In this document: one piece after another, positions 27,601 to 34,756 of the stretch | Layout of the letters: each line of letters opens with the position of its first letter | Numbering within the stretch: position 1 is the stretch's first letter | Assembly: GCA_947643225.1 (NCBI GenBank) | Contig: CANRVH010000012.1 | Span: 1 to 40,593, forward strand | Reading direction: 5' to 3' | Source of the DNA: an uncultured Clostridia bacterium | GTDB lineage: Bacteria; Bacillota_I; Bacilli_A; RF39; UBA660 | DNA: 40,593 bases | Position numbers and translations under genes: made by a program | The notes under the pieces: generated by a model | Databases searched by the model: none | What the model saw: the letters and a program-made list of their open reading frames with translations, nothing else | What the model was told of the DNA's origin: nothing

Positions 27601-29292
27601 GTAAAAATTGAAACTCAAGGAGAAGAGATTACAAATATCGTCAGATATTTAGTCTCAACCTCTAAAGAGCAAAATATCTTAACTAGACAACTATGGCTAC
27701 CCACTATTCCAGAACACATTTATGTAGAAAAGCTAGCTAAAAAATATAATTACATTGTTGAAGTTGGCAATATCAATCCCATTATTGGAGAATTTGACGA
27801 TCCAAATAATCAAAGACAAGGACTACTTACCCTTCCAATTTCTAAAGAAGGAAATACCATCATCTATGGTTCAGTAGGTACAGGTAAGGAACTAGTTTTA
27901 ACAACCATGATTTATTCAACTATTGTTAATCATGCACCAAAAGAGGTTAATTTTTATATCCTAGACTTTGGTGCCGAAACACTAAGATCATTTAAAGAAG
28001 CACCACAAATAGGTGAGATAATCTTTAATCAGGAAGAAGAAAAGGTAGCAAACTTATACAAATTATTAGCAACCGAACTAGAAACAAGAAAGAAATTATT
28101 TATTGATTATAATGGAGACTTCAATTTCTATTGCAAACATAGTGGAAAAACTCTTCCATCAATTATTGTCATCATCAATAACTATGATGCCTACTCAGAA
28201 CTTTATGAGCAATATGATGATTTACTAGGAGTACTAGTACGAGAAGGATTCAAATATGGAATCACCTTCATAGTAACAGCTTCTACAACAAATTCACTAA
28301 GATATCGTATGCGTCAAAACTTTAGACAAAATTTAGTTTTACAATTTAATGATACATCAGACTATACAACAATTTTAGGAAACATACACAAAAAATATCC
28401 ATCTAAATTATATGGAAGAGGATTAATCGGAAAAGAAGAAATATATGAATTTCAAACAGCATATCCATATGAACAAGAAAAATTAAGTGAATACTTAAAA
28501 ATAGTTAGTTCCAAATTAACTGAAATATTCAAAACAAAAGCTTATAAAATTCCTGTTCTTCCAGCAGTTATCACACATGAAGTAGTAAAAGATGTTCTAA
28601 ATAATATTGAAACAGTACCAGTTGGTATCCTAAAAGAATCACTAGAAATTGCCACAATAGATTTACATAAAAATTATATTTCTTTAATTAGTAGTAATGA
28701 TTTATATGAACATCCTAGATTTATTAATCAGTTATACCAAACTGTAACTTATATAGATAAACAAAAAGTAATTGTCTTAGATACACTAGAAATAATTTCT
28801 CATAAGTTACCAAATACCTTACTTGTAAATAATAGATTTAGTGATGTAATTACAAGGTTAAATAGTGATTTAGAAAGCCAAATATCTTTATATCAAAAAA
28901 ATAATTTTCAAAATAATATTTTAAAAGACAAGGACAAAGTAACTGTAATTATTCTTGGAATAGAAACCCTTCTAACTAGATTAGATCAAAATACAAAAAT
29001 AGCCTTTACCAATAATATTAATAAAGCAAAGGACTTAGAAACTTATAACTTTATTCTAGTTGATCAAATAGAAAGAATAAAAAATATTGCTTTCGAACCA
29101 TGGTTTAAAGGAATTACTGATCTATCAAATGGGGTTTGGCTAGGTAGTGGTATTTTAGATCAATTTACATTGAAATTATCAGTCAGTCCAAGAGAATTAA
29201 GAAAAGAATTAGATCCTAGTTTTGGAATCTTAGTAAGAAAAGGAAAACCATATGTAATGAAATTACTAGAAGGAGAAGAGACAGATGGATAA
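24667..29292 (+). CDS. essC: EssC/YukB-type ATPase of type VII secretion (FHA-FtsK/SpoIIIE)
   Basis: A 1541-aa protein from ATG 24667; GGGGTG 6 bases upstream supports this over a GTG nine bases earlier. Two FHA-like domains lie at the N-terminus; the second, about residues 110-190, shows IGNNPDAQI and the NSNYGTYVNN loop. Two membrane helices lie at about 260-315. The first FtsK/SpoIIIE domain has Walker A GMTGSGKS (720-727), DYKGGGLAGAF and the Walker B Asp-Glu at about 842. The second has a degenerate Walker A, GSVGTGKE (1068-1075), with Glu for Ser/Thr. A third, motif-poor ATPase-like domain ends the protein. EssC is the motor of Bacillota type VII secretion. Confidence 0.92.
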   Translation: MIVRLIKRTKIYNFTLPKTVTGNYWITDIDGLGNTRNLINIEEKDSIWYLKSNFDTKIVINNKEVDATVLKEYSLYFLRINNENDYILLYCSPTEERVTKRLQVKDSTKILIGNNPDAQINYHYPLVSKNQATLTYTDHTWYIEDLNSNYGTYVNNELVTTKKLYHGDIIFIMGLKIIVLGDSLIINEIGNLIKYNPQEFTQKRELIQPIINEENMKEENIEFYKEEDYFFRSPRFKSGIEAVEINIDPPPAKEKIDDTPLLYVLGPMISMGMVSLMMGYSSVAGVISGAKDIASSIPTIVMCVGMLLTMILWPLLNKRYQKKKQIKKENLRQEKYKEYIEQKRNTIHMEMERERQVLLENYIPLEDCANIILSRKRNLWEREIDQKDFLDLRMGIGSTTFQGTIKYPEERFTLEDDNLQKLALDLGKESKELENVPINLSFIKNNISAIIGDGKQKNYFIDGLMLQLMTFHSYDDLKIVLFTNEKNINRWNYLKTAPHCWNNSKTTRYFSTNNDEAKELSLNLEQTFQARKNNHGDSEIITSTSQKDYKSFSPYYFIVIDDFKSVRELEIIKDICNEKTNIGFSIIIINNRLTNLPNECHTFISIGDKKSGVFENELVSNKQKEFIADFNTNIDMYQCTKVLANIPIEIAKESSSLPTMLSFLEMYDVGKVEQLNILSRWQNSNPTKTLQTPIGVDKNRELFKLDLHEKAHGPHGLIAGMTGSGKSEFIITYILSMAINYSPNEVNFILIDYKGGGLAGAFENKETGVKLPHLAGTITNLDTVEMNRSLASIQSELRRRQKIFNEARDSLNESTIDIYKYQTLYREGAVTIPVPHLLIISDEFAELKDQQPEFMDELISTARIGRSLGVHLILATQKPAGVVNDQIWSNSKFRVCLKVQDKSDSMDMIKCADAASLKETGRFYLQVGYNELFALGQSAWTGAQYYPMEKRKKKIDEKINFIDHVGNIIKSIDSGNKQVKIETQGEEITNIVRYLVSTSKEQNILTRQLWLPTIPEHIYVEKLAKKYNYIVEVGNINPIIGEFDDPNNQRQGLLTLPISKEGNTIIYGSVGTGKELVLTTMIYSTIVNHAPKEVNFYILDFGAETLRSFKEAPQIGEIIFNQEEEKVANLYKLLATELETRKKLFIDYNGDFNFYCKHSGKTLPSIIVIINNYDAYSELYEQYDDLLGVLVREGFKYGITFIVTASTTNSLRYRMRQNFRQNLVLQFNDTSDYTTILGNIHKKYPSKLYGRGLIGKEEIYEFQTAYPYEQEKLSEYLKIVSSKLTEIFKTKAYKIPVLPAVITHEVVKDVLNNIETVPVGILKESLEIATIDLHKNYISLISSNDLYEHPRFINQLYQTVTYIDKQKVIVLDTLEIISHKLPNTLLVNNRFSDVITRLNSDLESQISLYQKNNFQNNILKDKDKVTVIILGIETLLTRLDQNTKIAFTNNINKAKDLETYNFILVDQIERIKNIAFEPWFKGITDLSNGVWLGSGILDQFTLKLSVSPRELRKELDPSFGILVRKGKPYVMKLLEGEETDG

Positions 29293-29542
29293 TAATAAAA
29301 TATTTATACAATTGTATTTACCATTATTAGAAAAAGAATATGATCTATTTATTCCGATCAATAAGAGAATAGGAACAGTAAAGCAATTGATTGAAAAAAG
29401 CCTAAGTGAAAGTAATGACTTAGATTATAGAATAAAAGAAAACACAAATTTATATAGTAAAGATACAGGGATGCCATATGATGTCCAACTTTTAGTAAAA
29501 GACACAGATATGAAAAATGGCTCAAAAATAGTATTAATCTAA
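29285..29542 (+). CDS. YukD/EsaB-like ubiquitin-fold protein
   Basis: An 85-aa protein overlapping the essC end by 8 bases. It has the pattern of YukD/EsaB proteins: a beta-rich start (KIFIQLYLPLLEKEYDLFIPINKRIGTVKQLIEKSL), a middle loop and the ending LVKDTDMKNGSKIVLI, as in a ubiquitin fold. EsaB is a cytosolic regulator or accessory of type VII secretion in Staphylococcus. The overlap suggests coupled translation with EssC. Confidence 0.8.
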   Translation: MDNNKIFIQLYLPLLEKEYDLFIPINKRIGTVKQLIEKSLSESNDLDYRIKENTNLYSKDTGMPYDVQLLVKDTDMKNGSKIVLI

Positions 29543-29552
29543 AGGAGTGAAG

Positions 29553-29747
29553 ATGAATAATTTAGAAATCTATCAACAGCAAATAAATGCAATATTTTCC
29601 TGTTTAGAAAAATTGGGAAGTTCATTAAAAAATCAAGACAACCTTAACTTCATCAGCAACTTAAATGAATATAGAAAAGACATTATCGACTTTTCTAACT
29701 TAATTAATGATCTATCAAATAAGGAAGTAATAGGGAAGAAATCATGA
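29553..29747 (+). CDS. Small helical protein of the EssC cluster
   Basis: A 64-aa protein from ATG 29553, 5 bases after AAAGGAG; an in-frame GTG at 29547 lies within the Shine-Dalgarno and is disfavoured. It appears wholly alpha-helical (EIYQQQINAIFSCLEKLG and a second helix around NLNEYRKDIIDFSNLINDL). It is shorter than WXG100 proteins (about 100 residues) and lacks a WxG turn. No family is recognised; position suggests a partner of EssC or an Esx-like protein. Confidence 0.6.
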   Translation: MNNLEIYQQQINAIFSCLEKLGSSLKNQDNLNFISNLNEYRKDIIDFSNLINDLSNKEVIGKKS

Positions 29748-29980
29748 TTGGAAATTTAACATATGAAGAGATGGATTCCATCATCAAATTATTAGAAATA
29801 TCAACTAGTAACCTAAAGAAAATAGTTGAATTTTATAAAAATAAAGTAGAAACAGGAACAATGAAGATAGAAAGATTTAATATGGAATTAGATAATTATA
29901 TTACTTATTTAAAAAATAGTAATAAAATTAATAAAGATGCTGATATAGCTTTAACAAGAATAAAAGAGCTAAATAGTTAA
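29744..29980 (+). CDS. Small helical protein, last gene of the EssC cluster
   Basis: A 78-aa protein overlapping the previous gene by 4 bases. It is predicted to form two or three helices with coiled-coil character (EEMDSIIKLLEISTSNLKKIVEFYKNKV, then MELDNYITYLKNSNKI). There is no WxG motif and no secretion tail of the YxxxD/E kind. The pair of overlapping small helical genes may encode a heterodimer, as Esx proteins often do, but sequence alone does not show it. Confidence 0.6.
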   Translation: MIGNLTYEEMDSIIKLLEISTSNLKKIVEFYKNKVETGTMKIERFNMELDNYITYLKNSNKINKDADIALTRIKELNS

Positions 29981-30017
29981 AAAATACTTATTTGTAATGA
30001 TAAAATAGAAAAATATG

Positions 30018-30046
30018 AAAGAGACCTTTACTGATAAGGTCTTTTT
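30018..30046 (+). terminator. Terminator of the EssC cluster
   Basis: AGACCTT (30022-30028) pairs with AAGGTCT (30036-30042) around a 7-base loop, followed by T residues (30042-30046). Confidence 0.75.
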
Positions 30047-30168
30047 CAATTTATAGAGACTCATATATTCATATTTTCTTAAAATTAAATATACTTGAAA
30101 GAAATATATTAAGAATGATCTGAAATAAATATAAAATAGGATTAAAAATAATAAATAAAAACTCTTCT

Positions 30169-31221
30169 TTATACATACTTCTTAATCGTACATTTAGAAA
30201 AATAATAGTTTAATATTTGAAGATAACTACAACTACTACGAGCAAGCTCAGTAGCACCACTTATAGATAAACCAAGACCATGACCATAACCCCTTGTAAT
30301 AAACTTAACACTCAAATCATTAATCAAGATAGTGATATCCGTTGAGTGCAATCCCAATTTTTTTCTTAACTCCTCACCGGTATAAAGAATAGGACCAATT
30401 TTAATTTTACTAATTTTATTTCCTGGAGTAAGTTCAGTAATCTGAAAGTTTTGCAGATCGTGCTTTGTAGCATTCAACACATTTTCTAACTGATCATAGC
30501 TAAACTCTTTAATATCTAAATACATAGGAGAAAGAAAATCCCAAAGACTATATTTTTTCTCTAAATACGGAATTTCCAAACTCTCCTCCGTAAATCCATT
30601 ATTAGTATGGTGAATATAAGGTTTAATATATTGATTATGATAAGTGATAAAAATGCAATCAGTATAATCAACAGCTTGTTCCACTTTTTTATAAAAATCT
30701 TGATAATGCTCAATTAAGGCTAACTTATAATAGGAAATACTTCTATAATGAATAAATTCATCACTTACAGGAACAACCCCATCTTTTTCCATTAGATAAA
30801 AAATATAAGTTCTATAAAGTACACAAACTGCTTTCAAAACTTCTAATTCCATATCATAAGAACAATTAGAAAAAAGAACTCCAACTAAAAAATCTTTAAG
30901 TGCAACTGTCTCTTTTGATTTACCATCCTGCACTTTTACCTTATATTTTGCATTAATATAGTCACATTTATCATCAAGAATTTCAATATTAATGTCTTTA
31001 TTCTTAATATTAAGGGACTTAACAACAATTCCATTAACAACTAAAAAAATATCTTCCCCTTGATAAGGAATATTTTTACTTTTAATATATTTTTTACATT
31101 TATTTTCTAGTGTATCACTATTTTTATCACCAAGTTCAGCCGAAAACTCCTCATTCATTGTCAAATACAGATATAAAACATCACGACCATTATATTTTTT
31201 AATGTCATATCTATAAATCAT
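30169..31221 (-). CDS. SpoIID-like protein lacking the catalytic Glu
   Basis: A 350-aa protein from ATG (minus strand, 31221), with AGGTGA as Shine-Dalgarno; a GTG at 31230 overlaps it. It follows the SpoIID/LytB layout: FLVGVLFSNCSYDMELEVLKAVCVLYRTY (about 111-139), HHTNNGFTEES in place of the STxGGxT block, and RGYGHGLGLSISGATELA near the C-terminus. In SpoIID, a lytic transglycosylase of engulfment, the catalytic Glu lies in SEMP eight residues before EALKAQA; here that place is Asn119 (FSNCS). No signal peptide or membrane helix is present, whereas SpoIID is membrane-anchored. A peptidoglycan-binding or cytosolic role is possible. Confidence 0.8.
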   Translation of the reverse strand: MIYRYDIKKYNGRDVLYLYLTMNEEFSAELGDKNSDTLENKCKKYIKSKNIPYQGEDIFLVVNGIVVKSLNIKNKDINIEILDDKCDYINAKYKVKVQDGKSKETVALKDFLVGVLFSNCSYDMELEVLKAVCVLYRTYIFYLMEKDGVVPVSDEFIHYRSISYYKLALIEHYQDFYKKVEQAVDYTDCIFITYHNQYIKPYIHHTNNGFTEESLEIPYLEKKYSLWDFLSPMYLDIKEFSYDQLENVLNATKHDLQNFQITELTPGNKISKIKIGPILYTGEELRKKLGLHSTDITILINDLSVKFITRGYGHGLGLSISGATELARSSCSYLQILNYYFSKCTIKKYV

Positions 31222-31266
31222 GTTTATCACCTAGTAATATTATGGAAAGAAAATTGTGATCTATAC

Positions 31267-32244
31267 TTAGAAAGAAAATTTTTTATAATCAAGAGGAACT
31301 CTACAATCAAGTCCAGATAAATAACTCTTATTTGTGAAAATATGTTCTAATATAACATTTTTACCACTTAAATAAAGATTAACTTTTCGAATAATGAAAC
31401 AAGCTTCCCTTACTGCTTGATCATATAGATCAAAGAAACTAGCATGACTACTAAGAGTAGGATGAACAGGATTATACCAAATAGAATGCTCACAATTTAA
31501 AAAATAATTTGTATATTGATCAGAACAATGATAAGAAAGAGCTTTAAACTGAAAAGTGGAACGACTAGTAAATAAATCGATTATTTGGTATCCAAGATAT
31601 TTCACTCCAAATCGATCATAACGATACCTTTTAAGAAATTTTTTCATTTGTTTTAAAGACTGAAAATAGATCTTTGACATATCTTTTAATTGAAAAACCT
31701 CAGAGAAAACAGAATCAATCAATAAATTAAGTTCTGATGAAAAAGGATGACAAAAAAAGCAAAATTGGTCTAATCTAAATCGATTAGGATTTTTCTTTGT
31801 TTTCATTTGAATGATTGTATTATCTAAAAAAGTCTCCATATAGGTATGCATTTGATTATATTGATAGGTTTCTTTTCTTTTTTTATCCATGATACCTGTT
31901 TTGTAAATAATATAAGGATGAGTAATGCTATCTAGAACATAATGGCATATAAATCCATATAAAAAAGCAAGTATTTCAGAATTATTATTTAACTGATGTT
32001 CTTTGATATACCTACATAAACAAATAAAAAAACTTTGAGTATTTGTTGTATGAAAATCATACTGAAATTTCCTCATCTTTTTTCCACGCTTAAAACTTTC
32101 AATATTATAAAACATCATAGAATCCATACTTTGACTAAACATTTTTAATTGAATTAAATGATCTTCCTTTAATAATTGATCTTTCCTTGCTAATTTATGA
32201 TAAACATCAAGACTAAAAAAGGCATGAGTAACAGTAGCAGGCAT
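31267..32244 (-). CDS. Zinc-dependent phospholipase C-like protein
   Basis: A 325-aa protein resembling the zinc-dependent phospholipase C family. It has THAFFSLDV (His7) at the start, SMDSMMFY where the family has a GAxxPD motif, FHTTNTQSF, and the most typical block, AFLYGFICHYVLDSITHPYI, whose His and Asp would bind zinc. There is no signal peptide, as in many uncharacterised bacterial members, so secretion is not indicated. The protein is rich in Phe, Lys and Ser. GGAGG precedes the ATG. It is the first gene of a two-gene minus-strand unit with the SpoIID-like gene (45-base gap). Confidence 0.8.
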   Translation of the reverse strand: MPATVTHAFFSLDVYHKLARKDQLLKEDHLIQLKMFSQSMDSMMFYNIESFKRGKKMRKFQYDFHTTNTQSFFICLCRYIKEHQLNNNSEILAFLYGFICHYVLDSITHPYIIYKTGIMDKKRKETYQYNQMHTYMETFLDNTIIQMKTKKNPNRFRLDQFCFFCHPFSSELNLLIDSVFSEVFQLKDMSKIYFQSLKQMKKFLKRYRYDRFGVKYLGYQIIDLFTSRSTFQFKALSYHCSDQYTNYFLNCEHSIWYNPVHPTLSSHASFFDLYDQAVREACFIIRKVNLYLSGKNVILEHIFTNKSYLSGLDCRVPLDYKKFSF

Positions 32245-32264
32245 AAAATGATCCTCCTTTACAA

Positions 32265-32273
32265 ATTATAACA
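32265..32273 (-). promoter_or_regulatory. Extended -10 promoter of the minus-strand pair
   Basis: On the minus strand TGT precedes TATAAT (plus positions 32273-32265). No clear -35. It is placed 20 bases from the phospholipase-like gene start. Confidence 0.5.
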
Positions 32274-32313
32274 TAATATTCACCTATTTTTCATATCTCT
32301 CTGCTTAATTTTA

Positions 32314-32322
32314 TGCTATAAT
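32314..32322 (+). promoter_or_regulatory. Extended -10 promoter of the Abi gene
   Basis: TGC directly followed by TATAAT (32317-32322), 16 bases before the Abi ATG. The start would be near 32329 and the leader very short, with AGGTGAT close to its 5' end. It is back to back with the promoter of the minus-strand pair. Confidence 0.5.
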
Positions 32323-32338
32323 CTTTATAGGTGATAGA

Positions 32339-33301
32339 ATGATTGAAAAGCAATTTAAGAATTTAGATGAGCAAATAGAAATATTAAAATATAGAGGACT
32401 AGTTGTTAATAATGAAGAATATGCCAAAGAAGTGCTACTAAGAGAAAACTATTTCTTCTTAAATGGATATCGACACCTATTTACTGATCCAAATGATAAA
32501 AATAAATATATAGAGGGAACAACATTTGAAGAGTTATATAGTCTATTCTTATTTGACAGAAAATTAAGAACTATTCTTTTTAAGAATCTTTTAATTATAG
32601 AAAATAACTTAAAGTCAATTACTTCATATCAATTATCCAAAAAATATGGGTATAAGGAAAAAGACTACTTAAAAGAGAAAAACTTCACATCACAACCAGA
32701 AAAAAGAAAACAAGTAAAAGATTTACTAAATAAAATGAAAAGACAAATCAGGGTAAATGGAAGAAATCACACTGCAACTCTTCACTATGTCAGCAATTAT
32801 GGCTATATTCCCCTATGGATTTTAGTAAAAGTTCTATCATTTGGAATAGTAAGTGAAATGTACTCTATATTAAAGGACGATGATCAAGAACAAATTGCTG
32901 CTGTTTATCACATTAAACCTGATGATTTAATCACGTATCTTCCCATTCTTGCTAATTATAGAAATTTATGTGCTCATGAGGATATTTTATTTGAAAATAG
33001 AACCCAAAAAGAAATTGATCATACCATATATCATCAGTTATTGAATATTCCTAAAGAAGAGGATCAATACCTTTATGGTGTGAATGATGTTTTTGCCTTA
33101 ATTATCATTATGAAGGAAATGTTAAAAAATGATGAATTTAAGGATATGATTATTGAAATAGAAAATGCAGTTAATGCATTAGATTATAATGTTAATACAA
33201 TTCCAACTAGTAAAATCTTATTTAAAATGGGATTTCCTGCAAACTGGGATGAAATTAAAGATATAGAAAGGAGTTATCTAGATCATGAAGAAAGAAAATA
33301 A
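32339..33301 (+). CDS. Abi family (AbiD/AbiF, HEPN-type) protein
   Basis: A 320-aa protein of the Abi_2 family (AbiD/AbiF type), associated with abortive infection against phages. Visible blocks are LKYRGLVVNNEEYAKEVLLRENYFFLNGYRHLF at the start, FDRKLRTILFKNLLIIENNLKS, and LPILANYRNLCAHEDILFENR, which holds the HEPN signature R-x4-H (Arg208, His213). HEPN proteins with this motif are usually RNases. There is no antitoxin-like partner; the next gene, an HtrA-type protease, overlaps it by 17 bases. Its closeness to cas9 suggests a defence island. Confidence 0.88.
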   Translation: MIEKQFKNLDEQIEILKYRGLVVNNEEYAKEVLLRENYFFLNGYRHLFTDPNDKNKYIEGTTFEELYSLFLFDRKLRTILFKNLLIIENNLKSITSYQLSKKYGYKEKDYLKEKNFTSQPEKRKQVKDLLNKMKRQIRVNGRNHTATLHYVSNYGYIPLWILVKVLSFGIVSEMYSILKDDDQEQIAAVYHIKPDDLITYLPILANYRNLCAHEDILFENRTQKEIDHTIYHQLLNIPKEEDQYLYGVNDVFALIIIMKEMLKNDEFKDMIIEIENAVNALDYNVNTIPTSKILFKMGFPANWDEIKDIERSYLDHEERK

Positions 33302-34400
33302 TAGTACAAAAAGTTTTATTTATATTATGATTGGCATCATGATTGGAATAATTTGTATTCTTTTAGTTTTAAAATATACAACCTTATTATCAGATACACC
33401 AATAACTAAGACAAATAATGGAAAAACTATTGTAGAAAAAAATAGTATTAGTGATGCAGTAGAAAAAGCAAAAGGTGCTGTTGTCATGATAGAAGGAGAA
33501 AAAAATAGTGAATTAGCATCAACAGGAACAGGATTTGTTTATAAAACAGATGCTAGTTATGGTTATATTATGACTAATGAACATGTAATAAATAGTACAG
33601 ATAAGGTAACTGTAATAATGGCCAATGATGAAGAAGTAGAAGCAACACTCTTAGGAGGAGATCAATACTTAGATTTAGCTGTTTTAAGAATTAATAAAGA
33701 TAAAGTCGTTGATGTAATGGAGGTAGGAGACTCTAACTCTGTATCAGTAGGTGATACCGTTTTCACAATTGGTTCACCGATGGGATATGAGTATAGAGGG
33801 ACAGTTACCAGTGGGATCTTATCAGGAAAAGATAGAATGGTAAGTGTAAGTATAGGAAATAATTCTACTACAGAAGATTATGTAATGAAAGTATTACAAA
33901 CTGATGCAGCAATCAATCCTGGTAATAGTGGAGGTCCCCTACTAAATATCAATGGTGAAGTAATCGGAATTAATTCAATGAAATTAGTAGAAGAAGAAAT
34001 AGAAGGTATGGGCTTTGCCATACCAATAGAATATGCCATGAGCCATGTAGAGTCATTAGAACAGAAGAAAGCAATTGAATGGCCAGTATTAGGAATTTCT
34101 ATGTTAAATGTAGGAGATACGATTAATTTATATAGAAATAATATTAGTATTCCTACAAATATAAGGAGTGGAGTAGTCGTAATTAGCATTGCAGAAAACT
34201 CAGGAGCCAGTAAATCTAATTTAAAGGCAGGAGATATTATAACAGAACTTAATGGAGAAAAAGTAGATAATATTGCCTATTTAAGATACGAACTTTATAA
34301 ATACACTCCAGATGAAACAATAGAAGTAACATATATAAGAAACAATAAGGAACATAAAACAAAAGTAACACTTTCAAAAAATACTAATCCAGGCACATAA
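33285..34400 (+). CDS. HtrA/DegP-type serine protease, membrane anchored
   Basis: A 371-aa trypsin-like protease. One membrane helix (about residues 11-30) puts the catalytic part outside the cell. The triad is His100 (TNEHV), Asp130 (YLDLAVL) and Ser215 (GNSGGP). A single PDZ domain lies at about 265-365 (GSGASKSNLKAGDIITELNGEKV-type sequence). It degrades or refolds misfolded envelope proteins. AAAGGAG lies 11 bases before the ATG, inside the Abi gene. No separate promoter was seen, so it is probably read from the Abi promoter. The terminator includes its stop codon. Confidence 0.95.
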   Translation: MKKENNSTKSFIYIMIGIMIGIICILLVLKYTTLLSDTPITKTNNGKTIVEKNSISDAVEKAKGAVVMIEGEKNSELASTGTGFVYKTDASYGYIMTNEHVINSTDKVTVIMANDEEVEATLLGGDQYLDLAVLRINKDKVVDVMEVGDSNSVSVGDTVFTIGSPMGYEYRGTVTSGILSGKDRMVSVSIGNNSTTEDYVMKVLQTDAAINPGNSGGPLLNINGEVIGINSMKLVEEEIEGMGFAIPIEYAMSHVESLEQKKAIEWPVLGISMLNVGDTINLYRNNISIPTNIRSGVVVISIAENSGASKSNLKAGDIITELNGEKVDNIAYLRYELYKYTPDETIEVTYIRNNKEHKTKVTLSKNTNPGT

Positions 34401-34413
34401 AGTGCCTTTTTCT
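34391..34413 (+). terminator. Terminator after htrA
   Basis: AGGCAC (34391-34396) pairs with GTGCCT (34402-34407) around ATAAA, which contains the stop TAA, followed by a T-run. Confidence 0.75.
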
Positions 34414-34472
34414 TATATTATAATATTAAAATTGAAAATTAAGCATTATTTTATGATAGACAACAAAAAGTT

Positions 34473-34500
34473 AGATACTTCAAAAAAAGAAGTATCTTTT
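34473..34500. terminator. Strong hairpin with short T-tract
   Basis: AGATACTTC (34473-34481) and GAAGTATCT (34489-34497) form a perfect 9-bp stem with a loop of seven A, followed by T residues to 34500. On the + strand it may back up the htrA terminator. On the minus strand it would be a second stop for tracrRNA read-through, though the T-run there is interrupted. Confidence 0.5.
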
Positions 34501-34545
34501 ACTATAATTAAAAAATAAGATAATTGGTAAAATATGGAAATATAG

Positions 34546-34574
34546 CTTACAAAACATCTTTACTATGATACAAT
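34546..34574 (+). promoter_or_regulatory. Putative cas9 promoter
   Basis: CTTACA (34546-34551), 17-base spacer, TACAAT (34569-34574) with extended TGA before it (34566-34568). The start would be about 34581, giving a 175-base leader that covers the whole antisense of the tracrRNA gene. An alternative TATAAT is at 34503-34508 with TTCAAA 18 bases upstream. Confidence 0.45.
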
Positions 34575-34625
34575 AAAGCCAAAAGAATGACAAATAACTA
34601 CTTTTTTAGACGATTTATAGAAAAT

Positions 34626-34646
34626 AAAAAAACCGCCTAAGCAGTT
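34626..34646 (-). terminator. Rho-independent terminator of tracrRNA
   Basis: On the minus strand AACTGC pairs with GCGGTT (one T-G pair) around TTAG and is followed by a run of T. Plus positions are GCAGTT 34641-34646, AACCGC 34631-34636 and the A-run 34626-34632. Confidence 0.8.
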
Positions 34647-34720
34647 ATTCACATATAAGTGAGTATTTAGGGCTAAGCCTTTATTTTAACTCTCTATGTC
34701 ATCTCAAATGGTATTAAGAC
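34626..34720 (-). ncRNA. tracrRNA of the type II-A CRISPR-Cas system
   Basis: On the minus strand the sequence has the order of a short-form tracrRNA. The anti-repeat starts GTCTTAATACCATTTGAG (from 34720). It is followed by GAGAGTTAAAATAAAGGC, closely resembling the S. pyogenes GTTAAAATAAGGC. A nexus GGC-TTA-GCC comes next, then a small hairpin TCAC-N6-GTGA, then a terminator AACTGC-TTAG-GCGGTT plus T-run (34646-34626). The promoter ends seven bases upstream. Length is about 95 bases. The matching crRNA repeat is predicted near the + strand sequence 34684-34720. Confidence 0.85.
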
Positions 34721-34726
34721 AAATCT

Positions 34727-34756
34727 ACAATACCACAAAAGAAAGGATATTGTCAA
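34727..34756 (-). promoter_or_regulatory. Promoter of tracrRNA, overlapping the cas9 start
   Basis: Minus strand: consensus TTGACA (plus 34756-34751), 18-base spacer, TATTGT (plus 34732-34727) preceded by TGG (extended -10). The TTGACA box ends on the first base of the cas9 ATG, and the spacer covers its Shine-Dalgarno. Confidence 0.75.

Noticed and set aside
34401..34695. CRISPR array upstream of cas9
   Set aside because: Only one repeat-like sequence (34684-34720) occurs, and it is explained as the tracrRNA anti-repeat.
34696..34755. N-terminal 20-residue extension of Cas9 from ATG 34696
   Set aside because: It lies in the tracrRNA anti-repeat and promoter, lacks a Shine-Dalgarno, and homologues start at the MKKYNIGLDIG position.
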